From NCBI RefSeq assembly GCF_017310505.1, contig NZ_CP065957.1:682001-746000 (forward strand): 64,000 nucleotides of DNA, given 5' to 3'. Below, one piece after another: positions 55,234-63,488 of this stretch; the first letter of the stretch is position 1; each line of letters begins with the position of its first letter. The notes beneath the pieces were generated by a model. The model was not told the DNA's origin. It did not search any database and worked only from the letters and a program-made list of their open reading frames with translations. The translations under genes were made by a program, and so were the position numbers. This stretch comes from Methylacidiphilum caldifontis. Lineage in GTDB: Bacteria; Verrucomicrobiota; Verrucomicrobiia; Methylacidiphilales; Methylacidiphilaceae.

Positions 55234-56610
55234 TTAGCTTGTCCGACGTAAATGGCTCGGTAAGATTTTTAAATGAGCCCTATACTTAGCAATGGTTCGT
55301 CGAGCCATTTTTATTCCCTCTTTAGCTAGAAGAGCAACTATTTGCTGATCGGATAAAGGAGATTTTGGGTCTTCGTTGCGGATGAGCCTTTCTATGGCTT
55401 CTTTAACGATCTGATTGGCCACAAACTCCCCAGTCTCCTTTTGAAAACCTGAATTGAAAAAATACTTAAGTTCGAATATACCGTGAGGGGTTTTTATATA
55501 TTTATTAGCGATGGCACGGCTGACCGTCGTTTCATGCACATCGATCTTTTTGGCTATTTCGCTCATTGTCAAGGGTTTCAAGGAATGAGGGCCGAAATTA
55601 AAAAAATCCTCCTGGCTTTGGATAATCGCTTCGGCAACCCTTAAAAGAGTACTTTCCCTCATCTTCAAACACTTAATCAAGAAAAGCCCCGAACGTTTTT
55701 TTTCTTTCAAATAATTTTTTAAATAGGGATCTTTATCCTGTTGACTGAGCAGACTCTCATAATAGTGATTAATACGCAACCTAGGTATTACCTCTTCGTT
55801 GAAGTAAACTTTCCAGCTTCCCGCTTCTTTAACAACAATAAGATCTACCTGGATTATCTTTTCTTTCTCATCACCCCGATACTTCGAACCTGGAAAGGGA
55901 TTAAGGGAACGAATGGACTCAACCGCTTCCTGGACTTGTTTAAGGTTTACTTTTAATTGTTTTGCTATTTCAGATAATTTTTTCTTTTCTAGCAGAGTTA
56001 AATACTCGCTAACAATACGAAACTCTAAAGAGTTTTCCTTTCCCAAGGCTTTGAGCTGTAACAAAAGGCATTCAGAAAGGTTTCTCGCAGCTATACCTGG
56101 GGGATCAAGAGATTGAACAAGCTCCAAAGCTTTTTCCACCAAACCATAAGGCAAACCCAGTTCATGAGCGATGTTTTCCAACTCAGTGTTTAAATATCCC
56201 CTGTCATCTAAATTACCAATGATGTAATGAGCGGCTTCCAAAAGGGTGTTGTCGGTGCAAACCAAAGAAAGTTGCTTAGAAAGTTCCGTAACCATGGATT
56301 CAGGGACAACCTGGGAATCGAAAAAAAACTGCCTCTTTTTTTCATCTTCAGTCGATCTTTGAGATCCCTCAAAATTCGGTCCCAAATAGTCATACCATTT
56401 TTCTTTTTCCTGGAGTAACCCTTCGATAGATTGTCCTCCCAAAGGCTTGTCTTCAGACATTTCTAAAAGGGGATTGGATAACAACTCCTGCTGGATAATT
56501 GCAGACAGCTCAACAGCAGGAGCTTGCAAAATAGTTAAAGAATGTTGCATTTGAGGCGACAACGCCTGATGCAACTTAATCGATTGATAAAGTCCTAACG
56601 ATGTTGACAC
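55234..56610 (-). CDS. rpoN: RNA polymerase sigma-54 factor
   Basis: 458 residues. Region I is Gln/Leu-rich (LGLYQSIKLHQALSPQMQHS), the core-binding region spans about 100-300, and the HTH precedes the C-terminal RpoN box (ARRTIAKYRAHLKI) that reads the -24 element. It drives genes under enhancer-dependent activators, often nitrogen-related. The gene converges with the DUF2905 gene and is divergent from the downstream MBL-hydrolase gene. Confidence 0.97.
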   Translation of the reverse strand: MSTSLGLYQSIKLHQALSPQMQHSLTILQAPAVELSAIIQQELLSNPLLEMSEDKPLGGQSIEGLLQEKEKWYDYLGPNFEGSQRSTEDEKKRQFFFDSQVVPESMVTELSKQLSLVCTDNTLLEAAHYIIGNLDDRGYLNTELENIAHELGLPYGLVEKALELVQSLDPPGIAARNLSECLLLQLKALGKENSLEFRIVSEYLTLLEKKKLSEIAKQLKVNLKQVQEAVESIRSLNPFPGSKYRGDEKEKIIQVDLIVVKEAGSWKVYFNEEVIPRLRINHYYESLLSQQDKDPYLKNYLKEKKRSGLFLIKCLKMRESTLLRVAEAIIQSQEDFFNFGPHSLKPLTMSEIAKKIDVHETTVSRAIANKYIKTPHGIFELKYFFNSGFQKETGEFVANQIVKEAIERLIRNEDPKSPLSDQQIVALLAKEGIKMARRTIAKYRAHLKILPSHLRRTS

Positions 56611-56706
56611 AGTTTATTCTATTCCAATATGAAGCATTTTCTAGGCCAATTTATTTTTTTCTTTTTTTTCTCGCAAAAAAAAAGTTGAAATGAAATAGTC
56701 AAAAAA

Positions 56707-57495
56707 ATGGTCAGGCTGAGCGTTCTAGCGAGTGGAAGCAAAGGCAACGGTTACTTGTTGGAAACTGAAAAATCCCGTGTTCTTATAGACCCTGGAATTC
56801 GGTGCAAACAGATCCTTGATCATCTTTCTAGGTTAGCCATTTCTCTTGAGTCCATAACAGCCGTTTTTATTACCCATGAACATGCCGACCATGTCGCTGG
56901 GCTACCTGTCTTGTTAAAAAAACTGCCTTTGCCTTTATATTGCAACACCCTTACTTGGAAATCGTTGAAAAAAGCAATGGGATGGGAAGATAAAGCAGTG
57001 AATTGGAAGCCTTTTGAGTCGAGTAGTCGATTTCTCTTGGATGAGATAGAAATCGAAAGCTTCCCCGTGCCCCATGATGCAGCTGATCCCGTAGGGCTTC
57101 TCTTCCATCACCGACATGGAACGATTGGACTTCTCACAGACCTCGGCTACATCACAAAATTAGTGAAAGAAAAGATTATCCGCTCTCATACCTTAATTCT
57201 GGAATCCAACTATGACATGAACTTGCTACAAGCGGACAAGAAAAGACCTTGGTCAGTAAAACAAAGAATTTTATCTCGCCACGGGCATCTTTCCAATGAA
57301 GCGAGTTCTTTAATCGCCTGTGACTTGGCCAGGGAAGGAGTTAAAAACCTATTCTTGGCTCATTTGAGTGAAGATTGTAACCGCGTAGAACTGGCCGAAA
57401 CGACCGTAAAAAATAAGATCCTTTCTTCCAAACTTCCCATTCCTCACATCCAGGCCATAGATCCGGCTCATCCCTTCTTACAAATTACGCTCTAA
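56707..57495 (+). CDS. MBL-fold metallohydrolase (YycJ/WalJ-like)
   Basis: 262 residues. The beta-lactamase-like motif THEHADHVAGLP supplies zinc ligands. LSVLASGSKGNGYLLETEKS, DPGIRCKQILDHLSRL and LESNYDMNLLQADKKRPWSV with HGHLSNEASSLIACDLAREG match YycJ-like exo-nucleases or related metal enzymes. The natural substrate is uncertain. It is the last host-like gene before the second accessory island. Confidence 0.88.
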   Translation: MVRLSVLASGSKGNGYLLETEKSRVLIDPGIRCKQILDHLSRLAISLESITAVFITHEHADHVAGLPVLLKKLPLPLYCNTLTWKSLKKAMGWEDKAVNWKPFESSSRFLLDEIEIESFPVPHDAADPVGLLFHHRHGTIGLLTDLGYITKLVKEKIIRSHTLILESNYDMNLLQADKKRPWSVKQRILSRHGHLSNEASSLIACDLAREGVKNLFLAHLSEDCNRVELAETTVKNKILSSKLPIPHIQAIDPAHPFLQITL

Positions 57496-57516
57496 ACAAA
57501 ACCGTTGCGCTTCGCG

Positions 57517-58259
57517 GGCAAAATCCTGTCCTCCACTATCTTCCATGTTGCGGATATATGGTTTGTCAGCATCACCGTGGACAGCCAAGACCCGCTGCGA
57601 CACCGCGATGAAAACAAAGGCATGGTTTGGGGTGGATTTGGGCATTGTGACCCAGGCGAAGCTCTTGACGGGAGAGACCCTCCCCGGCCCCAAGGCCGCA
57701 CACGGCCCTGCTCAAGAGTCTTTGCAGGCTCTTGCGCCGTCTTTCGCGCAACCGGGCGAAGGTGCGCATTAAGCTTGCGCAGCTTCACGCCCGCATCGCC
57801 AAACATACGACAGGAGGCCCTGCACAAGCTTATATCCAGCCTCAGCCGGCGATTACACACCACCGCCATCGAGGTACTGAATGCGCGTGGGAGAGGCAGA
57901 AACCGCCATCTGGCCCAATCCATTGCCAACATGGGCTTTTTCGAGTTCCGGTGAAAGTTGGAATACAAGGCCGAACGGCACGGCGGCTTGGTGCTTGTGG
58001 CGGATCGGTTCTTCGCCAGTAGCTAAGAGGTGCTCCGCGTGCGGGTAGGCGATCGATGTGCTGCCGTTATCGACGCGGAAAGGGGCATGACCGGCTCGTG
58101 ACACACGCCGGAGGTCAAGCCTGTAGAGAGAAAGGCTCTGGATTCAGTCACAAGGCCGAAGTAAAACCGGTCTCGATAAAGAAGGAAGTTAGCTCTGTTG
58201 CTGTTTGAGCTGGAATGAGTAAGTCTGATGGAACGAATGTCAACTACGTTGTAGCCTAG
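57517..58259 (+). pseudogene. degenerate tnpB (OrfB) of an IS605-family element
   Basis: Pieces of a different TnpB lie in successive frames. KILSSTIFHVADIWFVSITV is followed by WFGVDLGIVTQAKLLTGETL, NRHLAQSIANMGFFEFR, LEYKAERHGG and VADRFFAS. The typical C-terminal tail KPVSIKKEVSSVAV and MSKSDGTNVNYVVA stops at 58257-58259. The N-terminal third is missing and several frameshifts and stops interrupt the rest. It belongs to another OrfB subgroup than the copy at 27086. No tnpA accompanies it. Confidence 0.8.
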
Positions 58260-58263
58260 CAGT

Positions 58264-58641
58264 CTACGCGACGAAGTACCGTATCATAAAGCCCGATGTC
58301 TTCTCCCTCATGCTTATTAATGCAAGTGTAGGCAAGGCTGGGGCTTCGTAGCGCTTGAATTTATACACCGCATCGTTCATCAGGGCGCTGTTGAACACCC
58401 CCAGGCTGACGAGTAGTTCAAAGTCCTTTACCGTCAATCCAGTGACCTTCTTGAACAACCCTGGCTCCAATTTCGAGAGGCGGATACCTCCTCGAAGGTC
58501 CTGGTTGTATTCTTCAACCGTACGAGGTGGTTTGCTCCAACTAGTTTCTTTGATAAAAAAAGCCAGTTCCTTGCGGGTCATGCAGATTTTGTTGCCGTGG
58601 TAGATCATCATGGGATTGGCTCGACAAGGTGGATCCACCAA
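58264..58641 (-). CDS. hypothetical protein, probably a C-terminal fragment
   Basis: 125 residues whose start is not convincing. The region VEEYNQDLRGGIRLSKLEPG, LFKKVTGLTVKDFELLVSLG and VFNSALMNDAVYKFKRYEAP looks like the end of a larger enzyme. It gives me a faint impression of restriction-modification proteins, but I cannot name the family. It ends five bases from the broken tnpB, so it was probably truncated by rearrangement. Confidence 0.35.
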   Translation of the reverse strand: MVDPPCRANPMMIYHGNKICMTRKELAFFIKETSWSKPPRTVEEYNQDLRGGIRLSKLEPGLFKKVTGLTVKDFELLVSLGVFNSALMNDAVYKFKRYEAPALPTLALISMREKTSGFMIRYFVA

Positions 58642-58700
58642 TAGATTACCACCAAACGCCCACCCCTGCCTAGAAGGAGAGTAAACTGATAGTTATACCT

Positions 58701-59033
58701 GTGTTCGATTCGCTCAACCTCCACCTCGAAGAGAAAGGCATGTCTAGAAAACAAGCCGAACCGGAGGCGCTGAGCGAGTTCGTTTTTGCCAATTTGGCCA
58801 CAAAGGCAGACATCGCCGAGATCAAAGGCGAGATTGCTGGGTTGGACCGGCGCATCTCATCGTTCAAGAACGAAATTGTAGACCTGCACGGAAAGCTGTG
58901 TAAAATCGACGCCAGTTTCGAACGCATAGACCGCAAATTCACTCTCTACTTCACGGCGATTCTGTTCGCCGTGATCTTTCTCAACCAGGATGCACTGGCG
59001 TTCATTGCCCGACTGTTCAGACTGATCCGCTAG
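58701..59033 (+). CDS. small coiled-coil membrane protein (DUF1640/CCDC90-like)
   Basis: 110 residues starting at GTG. SLNLHLEEKGMSRKQAEPEA and LSEFVFANLATKADIAEIKG are typical of the LATKADIA-type coiled-coil family. A heptad-like helix (about 38-78) leads to a C-terminal membrane span (about 80-98, FTLYFTAILFAVIFL). An AAGGAGAG lies at about 58673-58680, rather far from the GTG; an internal ATG at 58740 is an alternative. Function unknown. It ends in a strong terminator. Confidence 0.7.
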   Translation: MFDSLNLHLEEKGMSRKQAEPEALSEFVFANLATKADIAEIKGEIAGLDRRISSFKNEIVDLHGKLCKIDASFERIDRKFTLYFTAILFAVIFLNQDALAFIARLFRLIR

Positions 59034-59058
59034 TGCACCTTGTCCGCCAACCCCTTGT

Positions 59059-59106
59059 CGGGGAATATCCGTCCCTGGTAAGGGACGTGGTTTCCCCGGC
59101 TTTTTT
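59059..59106 (+). terminator. rho-independent terminator
   Basis: A two-part stem (CGGGGAA/TTCCCCG outside, CGTCCC/GGGACG inside, loop TGGTAA) is followed by six T residues. It lies 26 bases after the stop of the coiled-coil gene at 58701-59033. Confidence 0.75.
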
Positions 59107-59297
59107 GTCATAAACCCGAACGGCATTCGCCGATAGCGCGCCGGACGACATCATTATCAACGTATGAGCCAATGGGAGTACAGTAAGGACATCCAGTATC
59201 TAAGACAAAAATCGGAAGCAAATCGCATCCTATACTAGATGCCATCTCTTGAAGGGGATTGGGAGTGTTACACTTATCCACGTTGGATGCACAGGCA

Positions 59298-59355
59298 GGC
59301 TAACTTTCCAGTTCATGCGCGAGCGTAGCCGGTTTCGTGGAACCAGTTGTTATAC
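59298..59355 (+). other. weak attC-like sequence
   Basis: GGCTAAC and GTTATAC bound a 58-bp stretch with an internal imperfect inverted repeat (TTTCCAG/CGTGGAACCAG). The size is that of short integron attC sites, and the boxes deviate from RYYYAAC and GTTRRRY at about one position each. It lies in a mobile region but the stem is poor, so chance is possible. Confidence 0.2.
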
Positions 59356-59530
59356 GCCTATTCATTGACGCTGACACCTCAAAAAGCCGCACCTAGACCA
59401 CACAAATGGTCTCCTGACGAAAATTCAAGTTCAACGAGGACTTGAAACTACTACCCTCCCCAAAAAGGGCACATGCCTCCATAACTTTCACAAGATGCGC
59501 CAGATGCACTAGATTAGATTTAGAAAATCG

Positions 59531-59620
59531 TCTTTATCTGAAGGGAAATTGATATAAAAAAAATTTGCTTTTTGGGAAAAAAAATGATTAAATACGAATT
59601 TATCTTTATCTGAAGGGAAA
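59531..59620 (+). repeat. direct repeat including the vWA gene RBS
   Basis: TCTTTATCTGAAGGGAAA (18 bp) occurs at 59531-59548 and again at 59603-59620. GAAGGGAAA of the second copy lies about five to eight bases before the ATG at 59626. A small duplication could have copied a translation-start region. Confidence 0.7.
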
Positions 59621-59625
59621 ATGAC

Positions 59626-60459
59626 ATGGCGTACACAGCAGAAATTAACCGCAGTAATCCGACCGCGTTTCTATTTCTAATCGACCAATCCGGATCGATG
59701 AATGATCAGATGTCATCATGTAAATCAAAAGCGGAGCAGGTAGCCGATGTACTAAACCGAACACTTGCTAGCCTGATCATCCGCTGCACTAAGGCCGAAG
59801 GAGTCCGGGATTACTTCGAGATCGGAGTAATTGGGTATGGCGGTAATGGGGTCTATAACGCCTTTCAGGGCATGCTCGGATCATCCGTTATGCATCCGAT
59901 CTCTGCTATAGAAAAATCCCCGCTGCGCATCGAGGAGCGCAAGAAGAAAATGGACGATGGGGCAGGAGGTATTATCGAACAATCCGTGAAGTTCCCAGTT
60001 TGGTTTGAGCCTCATGCGAGTGGGGGGACACCGATGTGTTTAGCGATCACAAAAGCTGTAGAAGAGCTTGTACCCTGGTGTGATTCCCACCCAAACAGCT
60101 ATCCGCCGACCGTTCTACACATTACGGACGGAGAGTCCACCGACGGAGACCCGGAAGAACTCACCACACAGCTTCGCCAGATTCAGACAAACGATGGTTC
60201 TCTCCTAACGTACAACTTGCACGTCAGCACCTCTGGTGCAAATCCTATTGAGTTTCCGGCCTCCGAAATGGGGCTACCAGACGCCTATGCCAAGCTTCTG
60301 TTTCGAATGTCAAGTCAACTTCCAGCGCACCTCATTAGATATGCCCAAGAGAGAGGTTATACGGTAGGCACGGAGTCCCGAGGCTTCATGTTCAACGGGG
60401 ATATCGTACAGATCGTGGAGTTTTTCGATATTGGTACGCGTGCCTCACAACTGCGCTAA
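59626..60459 (+). CDS. vWA-domain protein, TerY-like (TerY-P triad)
   Basis: 277 residues. The vWA fold carries a complete metal-ion-dependent adhesion site: D20-x-S22-x-S24 (LIDQSGSM), T135 (HASGGTPM) and D168 (HITDGESTDGD). Residues about 180-277 add two beta-hairpin-like segments. It matches TerY-like vWA proteins, which bind a partner through the metal. The gene heads a three-gene operon with a PP2C-like phosphatase and a kinase (gap 19 bp, then a 23-bp overlap), the arrangement named TerY-P triad and linked to stress response and phage defence. Its RBS GAAGGGAAA supports the start. Confidence 0.85.
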   Translation: MAYTAEINRSNPTAFLFLIDQSGSMNDQMSSCKSKAEQVADVLNRTLASLIIRCTKAEGVRDYFEIGVIGYGGNGVYNAFQGMLGSSVMHPISAIEKSPLRIEERKKKMDDGAGGIIEQSVKFPVWFEPHASGGTPMCLAITKAVEELVPWCDSHPNSYPPTVLHITDGESTDGDPEELTTQLRQIQTNDGSLLTYNLHVSTSGANPIEFPASEMGLPDAYAKLLFRMSSQLPAHLIRYAQERGYTVGTESRGFMFNGDIVQIVEFFDIGTRASQLR

Positions 60460-60478
60460 GTTAGTCTAGAACAAGCAC

Positions 60479-61234
60479 ATGCGGGTGGTCTTTGCAGAGC
60501 AGGTACCAAAGGAGCCTTCGTTTCCCGACGTCAATGAAGACGTTCTCGAACTACGAAGAAGCGACATAGGGCGAATTGCAGTAAGCGACGGTGCTTCAGA
60601 GTCGTTCGACTCGAAGAGGTGGGCAAAGCTACTTACGGCCCGCTTCGTCCAGAACCCTAAATTAGACAAAACATGGCTTGATAGCGCCATCTCGGACTAT
60701 CAGACCCAATTTAACCCGGCTCAGATGTCTTGGTCACAGCAGGCAGCTTTCGATCGGGGAAGCTTTGCAACCCTTTTGGGGATCGAACAGCTTGTTGAGC
60801 ATAACTCAATAAGCATCTTCAGTGTTGGCGACAGCATAGCAGTGTTTTTAGACGGTAATGATTTGATTGATTCCTTTCCCTACAGGCGGGCTGAGGAGTT
60901 CCAGCAGCGTCCCGAACTGTTCAGCACCAACGCCGCGCTCAATGACTTCTTCTCATCTCCAGATTTTTCTACCCGCTATTACAAAACTTGGTCCTTGATG
61001 AACAGAAAAGCTCCTGTTGTTCTCTGCATGACAGATGCTATTGGGGAATGGTTCCTCCGAGCCGCACAAGAAGGTAATCATAAGTGGCGCGTACTGACCA
61101 AGATAAGAGACATTTCGGATTTCGAATCACTCGTGCTACAAGAACGTCAATCTGAGAACATGCGGATAGATGACACGACGCTAGTGAGGCTCGCTTTCGA
61201 CGCGATAGATAATGATGAACTACCCTACCCTTGA
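60479..61234 (+). CDS. PP2C-like serine/threonine phosphatase (TerY-P triad)
   Basis: 251 residues with PP2C (PPM) signatures in order: metal-binding E20/D21 (VNEDVLEL), D37 in AVSDGASESFDS, GSFATLLGIE, the SVGDSIAV motif (D118), TDAIGEWFL (D186) and DDTTLVRLAF (D231/D232). Because the metal ligands are kept, it probably removes phosphates placed by the kinase encoded downstream. It overlaps the kinase gene by 23 bases, suggesting translational coupling. The phosphatase could counter the kinase within a signalling switch (inference). Confidence 0.85.
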   Translation: MRVVFAEQVPKEPSFPDVNEDVLELRRSDIGRIAVSDGASESFDSKRWAKLLTARFVQNPKLDKTWLDSAISDYQTQFNPAQMSWSQQAAFDRGSFATLLGIEQLVEHNSISIFSVGDSIAVFLDGNDLIDSFPYRRAEEFQQRPELFSTNAALNDFFSSPDFSTRYYKTWSLMNRKAPVVLCMTDAIGEWFLRAAQEGNHKWRVLTKIRDISDFESLVLQERQSENMRIDDTTLVRLAFDAIDNDELPYP

Positions 61235-62945
61235 GCAGTACAACGAGACGTTACAAAACCCCCAAACCGCTCTTATTGACCCTGAGCTCAAGAAGGGTAC
61301 TATTGCGACAACCTATCTTGGTTTACCGCTCGCTTTGTGCGGCGGCTTTGCACTTACCTACACCATCACGACTGCGAGCGCCCGATACGCTGTTCGATGC
61401 TTCCACAAGCAATCGAATGCTCTCGAGCAGCGTTATAAAGCTATTTCTCAAAGGCTCAAATCGTTACGCTCCCGATACTTCCTCGATTTCGAGTTCCAGA
61501 CTCAAGGTGTACGTGTCAACGGTAAAGTATTCCCTATTGTCAAAATGGCATGGGCGAGTGGTAAGACCCTAGGGGAATTTTTAGAACAACGATATCGAAA
61601 TCCAATGGAATTACAACAGTTGAGATTATCTCTTCGATCCCTTTCCAGCTACTTGGAAAATCATCATTTGGCGCACGGCGATATACAACCTGGCAATGTC
61701 ATGGTTGCTAACGGCGGTCTTTCTGTGCAACTCATTGACTACGACGGTATGTATGTCGATGACCTAAAAGCACTTGGAAGTACTGAACTCGGGCACCGAA
61801 ATTTCCAGCATCCAAAGCGCACTAGTAACTCATGGGATTATCGACTCGACAGATTTTCTTTCATCTCTATCGATCTCGCACTTCGAGTGCTAGAGGAATG
61901 TCCGGAATTGTGGGGCAAAACGCAATCTAGCGGTGACGCTATACTGTTTAAAGCAAATGATTTTATTGATCCAAGGCAATCAGACATTTTCAACAAGCTG
62001 TTTGCACTCCCCAAGTTTTCTCAAGACGCAAAAAACTTTGCTACCATTTGCCAAAGCCCGTTCGAGAAGATTCCAACACTCGAGGAGTTCATCACCTATA
62101 AAAATATACCTCAACCAGTCATCTCGAAACCGCCCATCGCTCCTCTTGGTCCAAGGCCATATATTCCTCCCTTTCCCGTTTTAGATGCTACAAATTACGC
62201 CCTCTGCCTTCAACATGTAGGCGATCGAATAGAGCTAATTGGAAAAATCGTCGAGGTTAAAACTGGATCAACTCGCCACAGAAAGCCTTATGTTTTTGTT
62301 AACTTTGGACCATGGCAAGGGAAAAGCGTCAGAATCAGCATCTGGTCCGAAGGTCTATCTGCACTTGCACAAAAACCTGACGCACAGAAACCTAATCGCA
62401 GTTGGATCGGAAAATGGGTGAGTGTAGTTGGCCTCATGGAACCTCCATACGAAAATCGCAAATATCAATACACTCATTTGGCTATCAGCATCACGCAAGC
62501 TAATCAACTTTGTATAATCAGTGAATTGGAGGCTAAGTTCCGCTTATCGAGCACATCAATGATATCACCCAATAAAAATAGAGAAATATTGGAGGGAATA
62601 CGCAAGAAAAGCGGCACGTTATCCCCAAGCAAGACATTTACACAAGCGCCATCCAGCCCTAACCAAGCGGTTCTGCAGACCATGAAAAATACTCAATCAT
62701 CGAACACAAAGAACGACTGCTTCATTGCCACGGCTGTATACGGACCCGATTCCCCTAAAACCAATGCACTGCGCACTTGGCGCGATAGGGCGCTGGCACC
62801 CTCAAAACTAGGGCGCACTTTTATCAGCTGCTATTACACGTTGTCGCCATGGGTTGTGCCGGTCATCGAACGAAACGAACGACTCGCCTCCATCGTGATG
62901 AGAATGCTGGATTGGCTCGTTACATGGGTCGGTAAACATCCGTGA
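61212..62945 (+). CDS. atypical protein kinase with OB-fold and CFIATA domains (TerY-P triad)
   Basis: 577 residues. The N-terminal kinase-like domain (about 30-230) has YAVRCFHKQ at the usual lysine strand (Arg62 replaces the expected Lys, with K67 nearby), the catalytic loop HGDIQPGNVMV (D157, N162) and LIDYDGMYV (D176/D178) in place of DFG. A middle region (about 330-430) looks like an OB-fold (VGDRIELIGKIVEVKTG, KPYVFVNFGPWQGKSVRISI, VSVVGLMEPPYE). The end (503-577) begins CFIATAVYGPDSPKTNALRT and carries hydrophobic helices. It ends the operon. The kinase presumably phosphorylates a partner in this stress or defence module; OB and CFIATA parts may sense or localise (inference). Confidence 0.8.
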   Translation: MMNYPTLEQYNETLQNPQTALIDPELKKGTIATTYLGLPLALCGGFALTYTITTASARYAVRCFHKQSNALEQRYKAISQRLKSLRSRYFLDFEFQTQGVRVNGKVFPIVKMAWASGKTLGEFLEQRYRNPMELQQLRLSLRSLSSYLENHHLAHGDIQPGNVMVANGGLSVQLIDYDGMYVDDLKALGSTELGHRNFQHPKRTSNSWDYRLDRFSFISIDLALRVLEECPELWGKTQSSGDAILFKANDFIDPRQSDIFNKLFALPKFSQDAKNFATICQSPFEKIPTLEEFITYKNIPQPVISKPPIAPLGPRPYIPPFPVLDATNYALCLQHVGDRIELIGKIVEVKTGSTRHRKPYVFVNFGPWQGKSVRISIWSEGLSALAQKPDAQKPNRSWIGKWVSVVGLMEPPYENRKYQYTHLAISITQANQLCIISELEAKFRLSSTSMISPNKNREILEGIRKKSGTLSPSKTFTQAPSSPNQAVLQTMKNTQSSNTKNDCFIATAVYGPDSPKTNALRTWRDRALAPSKLGRTFISCYYTLSPWVVPVIERNERLASIVMRMLDWLVTWVGKHP

Positions 62946-62970
62946 TCCCATAGTCCACAATTACCCCTAT

Positions 62971-63320
62971 CCGAGCATGGCGGCCTTGATCCGCTGCACG
63001 ATCGCCGTGCCCAAGCCGTTTATCTTCACTGCCTTCAAGATTCTCATCCCGACAACAAGAGACGCCTGGATTGCCGCTTCCTTGTCCGCTTCTCGGTCTG
63101 TGGGCGGTCTAGCGTCTTACCGTTCGCCCTAGCACGGGCGAGGCTCATTTGCACCCGCTCCCGGATCATGGCCCACTCAAATTCGCCAAAGACCCCGAGC
63201 ATCTGAAATATGGCTTTCCAGACTGGCATCGTGGTATCGATCCCCTGCTAATTTAGATAGAGGTAGATCCCGTATCCGTGGATGTGGATGCCGAACAGGA
63301 AGGAAACCATGTATTGTAGC
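62971..63320 (-). pseudogene. serine recombinase/resolvase remnant
   Basis: Reading on the minus strand, FQMLGVFGEFEWAMIRERVQ and MSLARARANGKTLDRPQTEK match the conserved C-terminal half of the resolvase catalytic domain. The helix-turn-helix end (GLGTAIVQRIKAAM) is in another frame. The N-terminal part with the catalytic Ser is missing and the sequence before MPVWKAI is shifted or stopped, so it is a broken gene. It lies 25 bp after the TerY-P kinase stop. Confidence 0.7.
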
Positions 63321-63401
63321 CTCCGACAAAGCGCATCGAGTGCACTCGTACTTGGCAACGTCGGTGGCAATGGCAAAGATAACTTGAAGGTATCATGTAA
63401 C

Positions 63402-63482
63402 GGCTAACGTCCACCATAACCGGTATGTAAAAGCGCCGCTTTATTATGCTTTTGCACGTCCGAGTTGATGGTGTGGTTAGGT
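63402..63482 (-). repeat. attC-like recombination site (81 bp)
   Basis: On the minus strand the sequence starts with ACCTAAC (fits RYYYAAC) and ends with GTTAGCC (GTTRRRY with one mismatch). Between them are CACCAT and ATGGTG inverted arms and an inner GCAAAAGC/GCGCTTTTAC palindrome, with bulged positions, as in integron attC hairpins. It follows the stop of a small membrane-protein gene at short distance, exactly as in a gene cassette. No integrase is in the window. Confidence 0.6.
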
Positions 63483-63488
63483 GTCTTC

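Larger units (their letters stand above)
59127..59625. other. gap upstream of the TerY-P operon
   Basis: No protein gene is supported in these 500 bases. It contains an attC-like sequence (59298-59355) and, close to the operon, a direct repeat of TCTTTATCTGAAGGGAAA at 59531 and 59603. The second copy supplies the ribosome-binding site of the vWA gene. The last 80 bases are A-rich and probably contain its promoter. Confidence 0.45.

Noticed and set aside
57505-57954. 149-residue plus-strand ORF as an intact gene
   Set aside because: It is one reading frame through a broken tnpB, whose other pieces lie in neighbouring frames.
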